This document shows, piece after piece, positions 1 through 14,715 of a stretch of 64,000 nt of DNA. Both the position numbers and the translations under genes were made by a program. Each line of letters begins with the position of its first letter. Position 1 is the stretch's first letter. The stretch comes from Glandiceps talaboti (lineage: Eukaryota > Hemichordata > Enteropneusta > Spengelidae). The stretch is from NCBI RefSeq assembly GCF_964340395.1, contig NC_135554.1:26401592-26465591 (forward strand), read 5' to 3'. The notes below the pieces were generated by a model. That model saw only the letters and a program-made list of their open reading frames with translations, searched no databases and was not told where the DNA came from.

Positions 1-60
1 TAGCTAGTCATATTATTTGAGCTCTGCTTGCAGAGATTAGGCACTCTATAACTCTACTTT

Positions 61-543
61 ATTATTAGTAGTATTATTAATAGTCGTATTATTTATCTGG
101 TACACAAGCAAAGTTTTACAGCTTGAAGTTATACTGAGCTTAGAACTACAGGGACATGTTTTAAAACTATAATACTGCAAGTACATTATTATTATTATTA
201 TTGTTTATTATTTATCTGGTACACAAGCAAAGTTTTACAGCTTGAAGTTATACTGAGCTTAGAACTACAGGGACATGTTTTAAAACTATAATACTGCAAG
301 TACATTATTATTAGTATTATTGTTTATTATTTATCTGGTACACAAGCAAAGTTTTACAGCTTGAAGTTATACTGAGCTTAGAACTACAGGGACATGTTTT
401 AAAACTATAATACTGCAAGTACATTATTATTAGTATTATTGTTTATTATTTATCTGGTACACAAGCAAAGTTTTACAGCTTGAAGTTATACTGAGCTTAG
501 AACTACAGGGACATGTTTTAAAACTATAATACTGCAAGTACAT
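61..543. repeat. 119-bp tandem repeat, 4 copies
   Basis: ATTTATCTGG begins at 91, 210, 329 and 448, an exact 119-bp period with nearly identical units, each headed by an ATT microsatellite. It lies in the intron before the first IFT74 exon of the window. Confidence 0.95.
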
Positions 544-741
544 GAAAACACCAATATGAAAAACAAAGTGTAGAACACAAAAGCAACAGATATGTTATGT
601 TTTCCTACACACAGAATAGAAAGCATGTTAGATACTGTAATGAATATATGACTAGTTCATCTTCTCCAGATAAAGTATTTGGCAATGTTATCTGTGTATG
701 CCTGTTTCATTTGACTTTGAATAATTTTTTTTTTCAAACAG

Positions 742-801
742 TTGGTAGATAAGTTGAACACAGATACTGAGATGGATGAAGTCTTAGAAGATTACAATCA
801 G
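742..801 (+). CDS. IFT74: IFT74 exon a
   Basis: Twenty codons beginning [20 protein letters not shown]. Acceptor AAACAG precedes it and donor GTTTGT follows; phase 0 at both ends. A GT microsatellite starts about 50 bp into the following intron. Confidence 0.95.
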
Positions 802-845
802 GTTTGTTTGCTCTCAGTTTTTTTTTGTATTTTGCATTTCTATAG

Positions 846-931
<86 letters not shown>

Positions 932-3900
932 GCATGTACATGTGTGTGTCTGTGTGCATGTGTGTGTATATGTGTGTGTGTGTATATATGTATGTATGTG
1001 TGTGTGTACAAAAGTATTCCAATCTAAGCTGCTTTTATTCATATATTATGCTTTTCATACTTTAACAGCTGAAAGTACAGAATGACATGGAAGCAAAGAG
1101 TATTGACACAATATTCACAGAGAGACAAGAGTAAGTATCCTGTTAAAACTTTCTTGGTTGATGAAGAGGAGGACTGAAAGTTTATTGAGTTTGTTCTAAT
1201 CTTACATTCTGGTCGTCCTGTGTAGAAAGTAGATCAACATTAATATTAAATAAATTTACATTTGAAAAGTAATAAGTTTTATGATTTTGAGTGTACTCAA
1301 CTGATATTATTGCATATTCAGAATTTATTAAAATGGCCATATGGAAGTAGGAAACCATAATAAAATTGTTTTTATAAATCCAAAATCCAAAATACATACC
1401 CAGTCCTCATCCACTGCATATGACCACTATGTATGCTATTGTAGTAAAATGAGTTAAACAACATTATGAAATCTGTTGCTAATTTTTTTCTTCAGATTTT
1501 TGACATCAGTTTTGTTGTAAAATAATGGCTTCCTGCATAAATAGAACAGCACACAGTTGTTAATCCTTGCTGTTATTAGCACAATATTAAACATTTTTCT
1601 TTGTTCTTCACCAATAAAGTCATTGAATTTGTTGTTCTGTAAGATACAATTCTTTTCATAATGAGCTTTCTAAAATTGATTGATTGACAGGAAGGAACAA
1701 CAGATCCAGCTGGTAGAAGTAGAAATTGACCAGTGTAAAAGAATGGCTGATAGTTTGGTGGAAGATATGGTAAGCAATAACTTTACAGGGAGAAACATTT
1801 CATGTTTGACTAGTTTAAAGAAAATTAGTGATAGTTTGTGGAATATAGAACAGCAATAACTATACAGAGACAAATATTTCACCTGTGACCAGTTTAAAGA
1901 GAATTGGTCATAGTTGGTGGGACTTAGGACGACAATGACTATACCTAATATCACAAGATAGAAATGAATATTTCATTGTGTACATAGATATATTTATATA
2001 TGAAGTCAGTAATAGAACATACATATAGTCAGCAGTACATACTCATTGGTAGTTATGCAATATGTACTTTGATAAAAAATACTTAGTAATTATGAATTCT
2101 ACAATATGTGGTTCTTGGAATGTGCACATCTAAGAGTTCATCTTCAAAATCAATAGAATGATATACATGTCTTGTATGCATAGATCATCCGCACCAAGAT
2201 CTATGATGTATGTCATGGTCATCTGAAGTATATACAGTTGATTGGCTTTTAGGAAGCATACAGAAAAATCTGAAATGAGATGATAAAGATGCAAGAATTG
2301 CATCACAGTTTGACAGTATAATATTCATGTATGACTAATTGTTGTATCAATTTTTTTATGTCAGAACCCAAACATGAAACAAAAGTACATGCAATTAAAG
2401 AGAAGTAATGAAGCTGTACAGCAGGATTTGGAAGTAAAACAACAACAATTAGATGCTTTGAATACCAAGAGAGATAACCTGGAAGATGTAAGTAATAAGT
2501 TGTGATACTAGAATTACAAGTTTTCTACCGTGTGTACATTTAACTTGGCTAATGTCACACATGATAGTGTTGGAATGTTCACTATAAATGTGTGTTATCG
2601 CAAAGAGGTTGCAAATTGGCACTGTTGGCAGTATAGACACTACTGGTTTATGTTGAGAATAAATCATAAAATTAATTTATTCTGATCACTCTTAACAAGT
2701 ATTCTAAACTCTTTACCATTGTTATTGAATACCAGGAGTTACAACATTCCCAAGTAAAACAGGAAGCTGTCAGATTGTATGAACAACTAAATGAACTTGA
2801 AGCCAAGAAGGCTGGAATTGTAGAAGAAGAACAACAGAAAGGTTCTCCTGCAGAAGAAAGAGAAAGACTTCTAAAACAAGTCAAGGAAGACAACCAGGAG
2901 ATTGCCAGCATGGAAAGACAGTAAGATATTTGACATTATTTGTGAAATATTGATAGTCAAAGGTGATATATAATGTAAAGACAGTAAGATATGACATTAT
3001 TTGTGAAATATTGATAGTCAAAGGTGATATATAATGTAAAATGTAACCCTTGCACTACATGAGAACTCAGTCAGCACTCTCTATCTTACAACTTACAAGG
3101 CAGCCCATAAGTATACACAACTTACAAGGCAGCCCTAAAGTTTACATAACTTACAAGTCAGCCCTAAGTGTACAAAGTAACCCTAACGGTATGTCAACAT
3201 AGATATGTAGTAGGAATTGTACACATAATGTAGAAGTTATTTTAGTTATTAAGTGTGTAAAGTAAAAGCTTGCAGTGACTTACAGCATACACAGAGATGT
3301 TTGAATGTACAGTAATAATAATGATTCAACCTCTTAACATCTTACAGAACGCAGGAATTAAAAGATCATATCAATACAATACGAGATGAACTTCATCAAC
3401 TAGATATGGACTTAGAGGAGCATCAAGGTTTGTCAAAATCCTTTTATATACATTGTATGTTGTTATTATTAATACATTTTATATCATATTTTGTAATTTT
3501 CAAATTGTTTCATTGCTAGCATGAAAAATTAACTTCTAGATCCAAGCTTCTAGTACTTTATGGACTACATTTATATGATAGACTTGTACTATGATGTCTT
3601 TTTTTGAATGAATGTCTTGAATGAATCTTTACCTATAAATAACAAAGAAACAAATCCTATATCCAATTTGCTTTGAACAAGTGTGTACATTTCAAAACAG
3701 TAGGTGAGAATCTAGAAATAGTCATCTGTAAAGTAATCGTGTCTAGCCAGTATGTAATACAGTATATGGAATACTTTTGGAGACTTTTGGAGAAGGAAGT
3801 GTTTGTGTTTTGTTTTCTTAAAATGACTACTGGATGGAATATCATGTATTTTGTTGGGCAAACTATTCCAAAGTTTCGTACCAACAAACTTAATTGAAGA

Positions 3901-6900
3901 CTGACCATAACTATTTCTATACTTTGGTGTGAATGATAAATTCATGCTAGTCATTTTTCGTCTGGTTTCATGGCTGTGACTAACATACTGTAAGAGAAAT
4001 AATTACTGAAGTGTGATTGGAGCACATTACGGAGTGAATTATGAACAATATGCCTACTTGAATGTTTAAAAATATCAAGATTGATCTAGTGTTTTATTAA
4101 CGGTATATATTTGTAACGTATACCTTAAGTCTTAATCAAATTTTTAACTGCATTTGCAGCAATACAATCAACTTGCTAATCTCCAACCACAGTATTCTAG
4201 TCTTACTTCAACTTATAGCTATACACTTGTGATATGTTATTTTCAACTACAGTATTGAACTCTCAGTTTATATACAGTTCTGTCATACATCTTTAACTCT
4301 CAGTTTATATACAGTTCTGTCATATATCTTTAACTCTCAGTTTATATACAGTTCTGTCATATATCTTTAACTCTTAGTTTATATACAGTTCTGTCATATA
4401 TCTTTAACTCTCAGTTTATATACAGTTCTGTCATATATCTTTAACTCTTAGTTTATATACAGTTCTGTCATATATCTTTAACTCTCAGTTTATATACAGT
4501 TCTGTCGTATATCTTTAACTCTTAGTTTATATACAGTTCTGTCGTATATCTTTAACTCTCAGTTTATATACAGTTCTGTCATATATCTTTAACTCTCAGT
4601 TTATATACAGTTCTGTCATATATCTTTAACTCTCAGTTTATATACAGTTCTGTCATATATCTTTAACTCTCAGTTTATATACAGTTCTGTCATATATCTT
4701 TAACTCTTAGTTTATATACAGTTCTGTCATACATCTTTAACTCTCAGTTTATATATAGTTCTGTCATATATCTTTAACTCTTAGTTTATATACAGTTCTG
4801 TCATACATCTTTAACTCTCAGTTTATATACAGTTCTGTCATACATCTTTAACTCTCAGTTTATATACAGTTCTGTCATACATCTTTAACTCTCAGTTTAT
4901 ATATAGTTCTGTCGTATATCTTTAACTCTCAGTTTATATACAGTTCTGTCATATATCTTTAACTCTTAGTTTATATACAGTTCTGTCATATATCTTTAAC
5001 TCTCAGTTTATATACAGTTCTGTCATATATCTTTAACTCTCAGTTTATATACAGTTCTGTCGTATATCTTTAACTCTCAGTTTATATACAGTTCTGTCAT
5101 ATATCTTTAACTCTAAGTTTATATACAGTTCTGTCATATATCTTTAACTCTTTAGTTTATATACAGTTCTGTCATATATCTTTAACTCTCAGTTTATATA
5201 CAGTTCTGTCGTATATCTTTAACTCTCAGTTTATATACAGTTCTGTCATATATCTTTAACTCTCAGTTTATATACAGTTCTGTCATACATCTTTAACTCT
5301 CAGTTTATATACAGTTCTGTCATATATCTTTAACTCTCAGTTTATATACAGTTCTGTCATATATCTTTAACTCTTAGTTTATATACAGTTCTGTCATATA
5401 TCTTTAACTCTCAGTTTATATACAGTTCTGTCATATATCTTTAACTCTTAGTTTATATACAGTTCTGTCATATATCTTTAACTCTTAGTTTATATACAGT
5501 TCTGTCATATATCTTTAACTCTCAGTTTATATACAGTTCTGTCATATATCTTTAACTCTTAGTTTATATACAGTTCTGTCATATATCTTTAACTCTTAGT
5601 TTATATACAGTTCTGTCATATATCTTTAACTCTCAGTTTATATACAGTTCTGTCGTATATCTTTAACTCTCAGTTTATATACAGTTCTGTCATATATCTT
5701 TAACTCTCAGTTTATATACAGTTCTGTCATATATCTTTAACTCTTAGTTTATATACAGTTCTGTCATATATCTTTAACTCTCAGTTTATATACAGTTCTG
5801 TCATATATCTTTAACTCTCAGTTTATATACAGTTCTGTCATATATCTTTAACTCTCAGTTTATATACAGTTCTGTCATACATCTTTAACTCTCAGTTTAT
5901 ATACAGTTCTGTCATACATCTTTAACTCTCAGTTTATATACAGTTCTGTCATATATCTTTAACTCTCAGTTTATATACAGTTCTGTCATATATCTTTAAC
6001 TCTCAGTTTATATACAGTTCTGTCATATATCTTTAACTCTTAGTTTATATACAGTTCTGTCATATATCTTTAACTCTTAGTTTATATACAGTTCTGTCAT
6101 ATATCTTTAACTCTCAGTTTATATACAGTTCTGTCGTATATCTTTAACTCTTAGTTTATATACAGTTCTGTCATATATCTTTAACTCTTAGTTTATATAT
6201 AGTTCTGTCATATATCTTTAACTCTTAGTTTATATATAGTTCTGTCATATATCTTTAACTCTCAGTTTATATACAGTTCTGTCATATATCTTTAACTCTC
6301 AGTTTATATACAGTTCTGTCATATATCTTTCTTTACTCCAGGTGAAAGAAATGTCAAATATAAAGAATTAAAGAAGAGAGAGGAAACTATGAATGGTTAG
6401 TATTATCTTAATTAAATTTTGATATAAGTTGAGTAACTGTATGATGAAATATGTAAATAATTAATGTTTATTAGGGTTACATAAAGGTTGTATGGCTTAC
6501 TTGTAATTTCCCCAAAGTGGGGGATTTGTAGCAGTTACAGTATCACCATTTCTGTAATCGATATGATTATTATTATTATTATTATTATATAATACCTTTA
6601 GTCAGAGTAAAACTCAATAAGGGTTACAAACAATGCATAGTGTTGAAGGGTTAGCTTGATTTCATTGAGGCCCTCATACATCAAATGATAACATGAATCA
6701 AATCGGAATGTGGGATGTACTTACATGTCATCCAAAGATGATTAATTCTCCCCCAAAAATAGGTTTGCTAAATTGTGTCATTTACTCACAATGATATTGA
6801 AATCAAATGAAAGAAAGAAAAGAATCACCTGTAGGACTTGAACCAATGTCACCTGAATACAAGCCAGAGTGCTCAGACCAGCTGAGCTAACATGTCAATC

Positions 6901-7835
6901 ACCTGTAGGACTTGAACCAACGTCCCCTGAATACAAGCCAGAGTGCTCAGACCAGCTGAGCTAACATGTCAATCACCTGTAGGACTTGAACCAAAGTCCC
7001 CTGAATACAAGCCAGAGTGCTCAGACCAGCTGGGCTAACATTTCAAATGGTAGCTTACATACACAATGATAGTTACTTGGTATTTGTTTAAATTTCAGAA
7101 TTTCTTGATAGTTTTGAAGAAACTAAATCTGCTGAAATGGTAAGTTGTCTATTGTTATGCATATACAAGGAAATTGAAGTTAATTTCATTGGTGTTTCAC
7201 CTATGGGACACTATGACACAATGATAGAGGTGTCACACACAGTTGGGATGTAGACACACAAAAGTAACGCATGTTGCTTATCAGTAGGAAAGTAAACAGT
7301 TGAATGTATTAAAATCATCAAGCCCATTTCCATTTTTGTAAAAATTGTGACTGTGATAATGATAGACTGAATTATTTCTCTGCACAGGAACGTAAAGTGG
7401 CCATTGAAGGAAATATAGTAGCACTGCTTGAACATTTGAGTAGGGTAAGTATATTTGAATGTTAAACTTCACTATTGTGGTTGTCTTTGGTTGACTATCT
7501 AAGCCATACATCACACATTATTATTATTCCTGAGGAAGGTCTTCTGGGTATGACCAAAACGTCAAATATTTTTTTATTTACCAAATTGAGCATAAAGAAT
7601 TGCATTGAACATTTGACTGATACAGAATACTTGTCAAGTAATAATGAAATGTAACAGCATGACCCAGCTGTATAACTGGGTACCTGGTATGATACTGGTT
7701 GCAATATGAATGATTTAATCCTATTGCGTTTACAAAGGCTGCAATGGACTGTATTATAAAGGGTGTTTTGCCACTATAGATCCTTGCCTGAGCTCTCACG
7801 AAAACAGGAGCCTTGTAAATACACTATTATTATTA

Positions 7836-7866
<31 letters not shown>

Positions 7867-8675
7867 CTTAACTAACTGAATGCTCTGACAAAAGATGTTC
7901 CAAAAATCAGAAATAAGATTACTTTACCTGTGTAATATTAGTCCGTTAGCCTACCAATTACTATTATAACAATATGTGATGTATGTAGTTCAGTTTTACT
8001 TTGTTTGTCTTACAGAACTTGTCAAGGTCCAAACACATGCCAACTCCACAAGAACTAGCTAGGATGCAGGAGGACCTCAGTTTCAAAGAAAATGAAATGC
8101 AGAAATCCCAAGCTACTGCCACTGGTTTGGCTTCTGGTAAGTTTTTTACTTTGTGAGGTGTACCTACTGCCACTGGTTTGGTTGTTTGTAAGTTCTTTAC
8201 ATAGTGAGGTGTACTTACTGCCATTGGTTTGGTTGCTTGTAAGTTCTTTGTGAGGTGTGGTACTGCCAAAAAGTATAAATTTGGCACAGCTTAGAATATC
8301 AGTCTTTTTTGTCTCTTCACAAAGTTTAAAGGAATGAATATACTTGATAGAACAGATCAAAAAAAGGGAGGAAAATATTTCATTCTGATTTTATGTAGCC
8401 TTATTTTTGAATTGCGGTCAAATAATGACAAATTACAAAGCCCCTTTTGAGATTAGTGTTTTCATTTTTCTCTGTCCCACAGAAAGTACAAGATTACAAA
8501 TGGATCTACAGAAGGTAGAACAATTGGAAACTAAAATCAATGCAGAATTAGATACTCTGAAAAGTAAAATAAAGCAAATGGATGACGAATTAGTTACATA
8601 CAATGATTTGGATGCCTTGAAGAAACAAGGAGATGACAAGAAAAGGGTAAGTGTTCATTTGTAAATAAATGTGTC

Positions 8676-8722
<47 letters not shown>

Positions 8723-11700
8723 GTGTGTGCGTGTGTGTGTGTCTGTGTGTGTCTGTGTCTGTGTCTGTGTCTGTCTGTGTTTGTGTGTGTGTGTCTGTCT
8801 ATGTCTGCGTATGTATGTATGTATGTATGTATGTATGTATGTATGTATGTATGTATGTATGTATGTATGTATGTATGTGTCTGTCTGTCTATCTGTGTCT
8901 CTGTCTGTCTATCTGTCTGTGTGTGTGTATGTGTATGTGTGTGTGTGTGTGGGGAGTGTGTGTGACAATGAATATATCACTAACACTGCAAGATCTGTGA
9001 AGGGAAATGATCGATTATGAAGATTTTAATATCCCGCTGAAGTCATGACTATGGCCAGACACAGACTAGAGAATAATCATGAGTTAGAAAACCATGGTCT
9101 TGGCGTCATCATATCCTGTTGTACAATAATATATTAGAGAAGATACATGTATGTAGCTTGAAGGGTTCTTATAAAAAAATTGATATTTTAAACTAAATAG
9201 ATGTTGGTTCCCTTGATTCAACAGATGACATGACATGGATGCTGCATTGAAAAGTGGAGTTAGTTCTGTTTACATTTATGTATCTTGGTGTTAAACAACA
9301 TTTTTTGTTTTTAATTGTAGAAACTTCACGAAGATAAAATTACACTGACCAAGAGGAGAGATACTTTCAAGAAAGGTAAGTGACAACTTTCTGTGAATAC
9401 TGCCCTCAAGTGGCCAATGAGGGAAGATGTTATGATGCTGTGATGATGATGTTGCCAACTAGAATTTGTTGTAATTGGTTTATTATGTAAATATGTATAT
9501 ATCTTAAATATGAAAAATATGAGACATTGAAAATATGGTTCAATACAAGTAGTACATATTTGTATGGCTTTATACAAGTAAGTATATTGATATGACATTG
9601 AAAATATGGTTCAATACAAGTAGTACATATTTGTATGGCATGATACAAGTAAGTATATCTATATGCCATTGAAAATATGGTTCAATACAAGTAGTACATA
9701 TTTGTATGGTTCAATACAAGTTGAATATATTTATTTCACATTGAAAATATGGCACATTCAGTCATATTAATACTATAATGAGTACATAGGCATGAAAAAT
9801 GATGTAACAAGACAGAGAACTAAAACATAGAAGGAAAAAGAATTATTACAGTAAAAATTTAAAAACCAAACCGTAATTATAGATGATGCAGCTTATATTG
9901 GTGACCACACAACAGTGATTGCCAATAACAAAAATGAAAATTAGACATTTTGTTATTGTTTCACACAGGATATTTAAATTTAAAGTTTACTGAACTAAGG
10001 GGTTTAAAATCATGATATTTTGAAAGTTTACTGAACTAAGGGGTGTGAAATCATGATATTTGAAAGTTTACTGAGCTAAGGGGTGTGAAATCATGTATTT
10101 GAAAGTTTACTGAACTAAGGGGTGTGAAATCATGATATTTGAAAGTTTACTGAGCTAAGGGGTGTGAAATCATGATATTTGAAAGTTTACTGAGCTAAGG
10201 GGTTTAAAATGATATTGGAAGGTTTACTGAACTAAGGGGTTTAAAATGACATCGGAAAGTTTACTGAACTAAGGGGTTTAAAATCATGATATTTGAAAGT
10301 TTACTGAACTAAGGGGTGTGAAATGATATTTGAATGATATTGGAAGGTTTACTGAACTAAGGGGTGTAAAATGACATTGGAAAGTTTACTGAACTAAGGG
10401 GTTTAAAATGACATTGGAAAGTTTACTGAACTAAGGGGTTTTAAAATGACATTGAACAGTTTACTGAACTAAGGGGTTTAAAATCATGATATTTGAAAGT
10501 TGATGGAACTAAGGGGTGTAAAATCATGCTATTTGAAAGTTGATGGAACTAAGGGATGTAAAAATGATGTTATTTATGATTTAGATCAAGTTACCGCAAT
10601 CCAATGTTAGGATTTATATTCCTCCCAGATTCCTACTTTTTTTAATGACTTTAAATTTATATGTGCCATCAACTGAAGTACATAAAATGGCTGGTTTAAA
10701 ATTCAGATAGTGTAGGAAGTATGAATGTGTGAATCAGATAAGGCTCTCATTAAAGCCTTTTTTCTGGCTATTATTCTGTGTGCATTCACAACAGACAACA
10801 GTTCCATCATTTCATCAAAGACATTCATTGTAAAAATTGTAAAGATTTATTACACAATAAATCTGATCATGTTTTTGTCCATACAATTTATAACCTTAGT
10901 AATATTCCCTCTAATTTACCAGTGTTTGATTGTAGTCAGTAGTGTTTTTGTTAGGCTGGTATTAAAGTAGGTAAAATGCACCTGAGTTCTCTAATCATTT
11001 TATTGCGGTTTCCAACCCATATTTTGGTTTGAATGATAAATAGATAAATCTACCAGAGTTCCCCAGTCATTTTATTGTGGTTCCCAATCCACATTTTGGT
11101 TTGAATGATAAATAGGCAATTCTACCAGAGTTCCCCAGCCATTTTACTGGGGTCCCTATCCATATTTTGGTTTGAATGATAAATGGACAAATCTACCGAA
11201 GTTCCCCAGCCATTTTATTGTGGTTCCCTACCCATATTTTGGTTTGAATGATAAATAGACAAATCTACCAGAGTTCCCCAGCCATTTTACTGGGGTCCCT
11301 ATCCATATTTTGGTTTGAATGATAAATAGACAATTCTACCAGAGTTCCCTAATCATTTTATTGTGGTTCCCTACCCATATTTTGGTTTGAATGATAAATG
11401 GACAAATCTACCGAAGTTCCCCAGCCATTTGTTGGGGTCCCTATCCATATTTTGGTTTGAATGATAAATGGACAAATCTACCAAAGTTCCCCAGCCATTT
11501 GTTGGGGTCCCTATCCATATTTTGGTTTGAATGATAAATGGACAAATCTACCAAAGTTCCCCAGCCATTTGTTGGGGTCCCTATCCATATTTTGGTTTGA
11601 ATGATAAATAGACAAATCTACCGAAGTTCCCCAGCCATTTTACTGTGGTTCCCTATCCATATTTTGGTTTGAATGATAAATAGACAATTCTACCAGAGTT

Positions 11701-12635
11701 CCCTAATCATTTTATTGTGGTTCCCTATCCATATTTTGGTTTGAATGATAAATGGACAAATCTACCGAAGTTCCCCAGCCATTTTATTGCGGTTTCCAAC
11801 CCATATTTTGGTTTGAATGATAAATAGATAAATCTACCAAAGTTCCCCAGCCATTTTACTGGGGTCCCTATCCATATTTTGGTTTGAATGATAAATGGAC
11901 AAATCTACCAAAGTTCCCCAGCCATTTGTTGGGGTTCCTATCCATATTTTGGTTTGAATGATAAATGGACAAATCTACCGAAGTTCCCCAGCCATTTGTT
12001 GGGGTCCCTATCCATATTTTGGTTTGAATGATAAATAGACAAATCTACCGAAGTTCCCCAGCCATTTGTTGGGGTTCCTAAACAAAATTTATGTAAGTTT
12101 TAACAGATTTCTTCTCATGTGTCATTGGAGTTCCTAAATCTTAGCAAAAGACTAGTTCTGTTGTCTAGTATTAAAATGTTGTTAAAATGACTCAACAATT
12201 CAGTTTGAATAATTTATGCCACAAATTTACACTGAAATAGTCTGTAGTGTATAACACTGGTGAATAATTATGAATGATAATTCGTTGTGAGTTGTAAATG
12301 ATATACATGTATCGAATGATTTTTGAACTAAAATCAAATATTTATGGAGTTCTGTAATTAGAACAAAGTGATGTTTGATGTTAATATGATTCTTTATTGA
12401 TTTACTGTCTCAATCAAATCAAAATGAAAAATTGTAGAAAAATGATATACAATTATGTCTGATATTAATACTGAGTATTCATACATAATTTGTGTGTTGA
12501 TAAGAGTAAAGACATGAAATATGAATGAGTTTTATCAATAATTAATTATTATTACCTGTAACTTCTATCTACCTTTACTGAATACATGTCAGTTTTTGAC
12601 TGTGATGGTGGATCAATCTATCAATCAATCAATCT

Positions 12636-12671
<36 letters not shown>

Positions 12672-14618
12672 GTCTGTCAAAGAATTTTTATAGAACCAAA
12701 ATCCAATATGACGTAATGTTCTATGGTACTGAACAGGAACAATAGTAGATTGTAGTAAAAGTTAGTGTATAGTAAAGAGATGAAACCAAGCACAACTATT
12801 ATTATATATGGGTTGTAAGTGTCCGAGTGGTTAAACCAATGATCTCTTATCACTGTGGTCTGGGCTAGAGCCTTGGTCAGTGCTTGATTGAATTTGTCAT
12901 GTTATACAGTAAACAGGCAGTCATTCAGTTTGACTCTACCAAACAATGCAGGTATTCCCCAGGTATTTCACTTTCCTCCTGCATTAACACTGAACCTGTG
13001 AGGGTCAGCCCTCATGGGACTTCTTGGAAGACAGGTTTATAAAAATTTAAAGAACTATCCGAAATAAATTAATAAAGATTACAATTACATGTATCTCAGT
13101 AAAACAGGTTGACAAGGTTAGAAGTTGAACTAAATTGGAATCATAGTGAAATATAGAAATGACAATTGTAACTTGGTTGTGTATAAATGTACATTCACGT
13201 TCAGTTTAACAACAGACCATCCAGAAATAAACACTAAAACTCTCATCACACCTAGTTGTAATCCCAAAATCTACAAAAATTCATTCATACCAAGGACTTT
13301 AAAAGATTGGAATGCTTTACCAGACTCCATTGTAATAAGGAAATCACCAGAACAGTTTAAATCTGCATTGTCATCACTCCGTGATCCACGTCATGACTAT
13401 ATATTACCAACAAAGTGTGCACATCATCCTGGAGGATTTTTGCTCAATTGTGAGCCTGTCCTCAGTATCCAAACAGATACAGAAATAGATACAGATACAG
13501 ATACAGATACAGATACAGATATAGATATAGATATAGACACAGATACAGACACAGATACAAATACAGATACAGATACAGACACATACAGATATAGATACAG
13601 GTACAGATACAGACACAGACACAGACACAGACACAGATATAGATATAGATACAGACACAGATACAGATACAGATACAGACACAGACACAGACACAGATAT
13701 AGATATAGATACAGACACAGACACAGATACAGATACAGATATAGATACAGACAGACACAGATACAGATACAGATATAGATACAGACACAGACACAGATAC
13801 AGACACATACAGATATAGATACAGATATAGATATAGATACAGATATAGATACAGATACAGATATAGATATAGATACAGATACAGATACAGATACAGTTAT
13901 AGATACAGATACAGACACAGACACAGATACAGATATAGATACAGGTACAGATACAGACACAGACACAGACACAGATATAGATATAGATACAGACACAGAC
14001 ACAGATACAGATACAGATACAGATACAGATACTGGTACAGATACAGATATAGATATAGATATAGATACAGATACAGATACAGATACAGATATAGATATAG
14101 ATACAGATACAGATACAGATATAGATATAGATACAGATACAGATACAGATACAGATATAGATATAGATACAGATACTGATATAGATATAGATACAGACAC
14201 AGACACAGACACAGATATAGATATAGATACAGATACTGATATAGATATAGATACAGACACAGACACAGATACAGATATAGATATAGATACAGATACAGAT
14301 ACAGATACAGATACAGATATAGATATAGATATAGATATAGATACTGATATAGATACATATACAGATACAGATACAGATACAGATACAGATATAGATATAG
14401 ATATAGATACAGATACAGATACAGATACAGATACAGATACAGATATAGATACTGATATAGATATAGATACATATATAGATATAGATATAGATATAGATAT
14501 AGATACAGATACTGATATAGATATAGATACAGACACAGACACAGATACAGATACAGATACAGATACAGATACAGACACACACAGATACAGATACAGATAT
14601 AGATATAGATACAGATAC

Positions 14619-14715
<97 letters not shown>

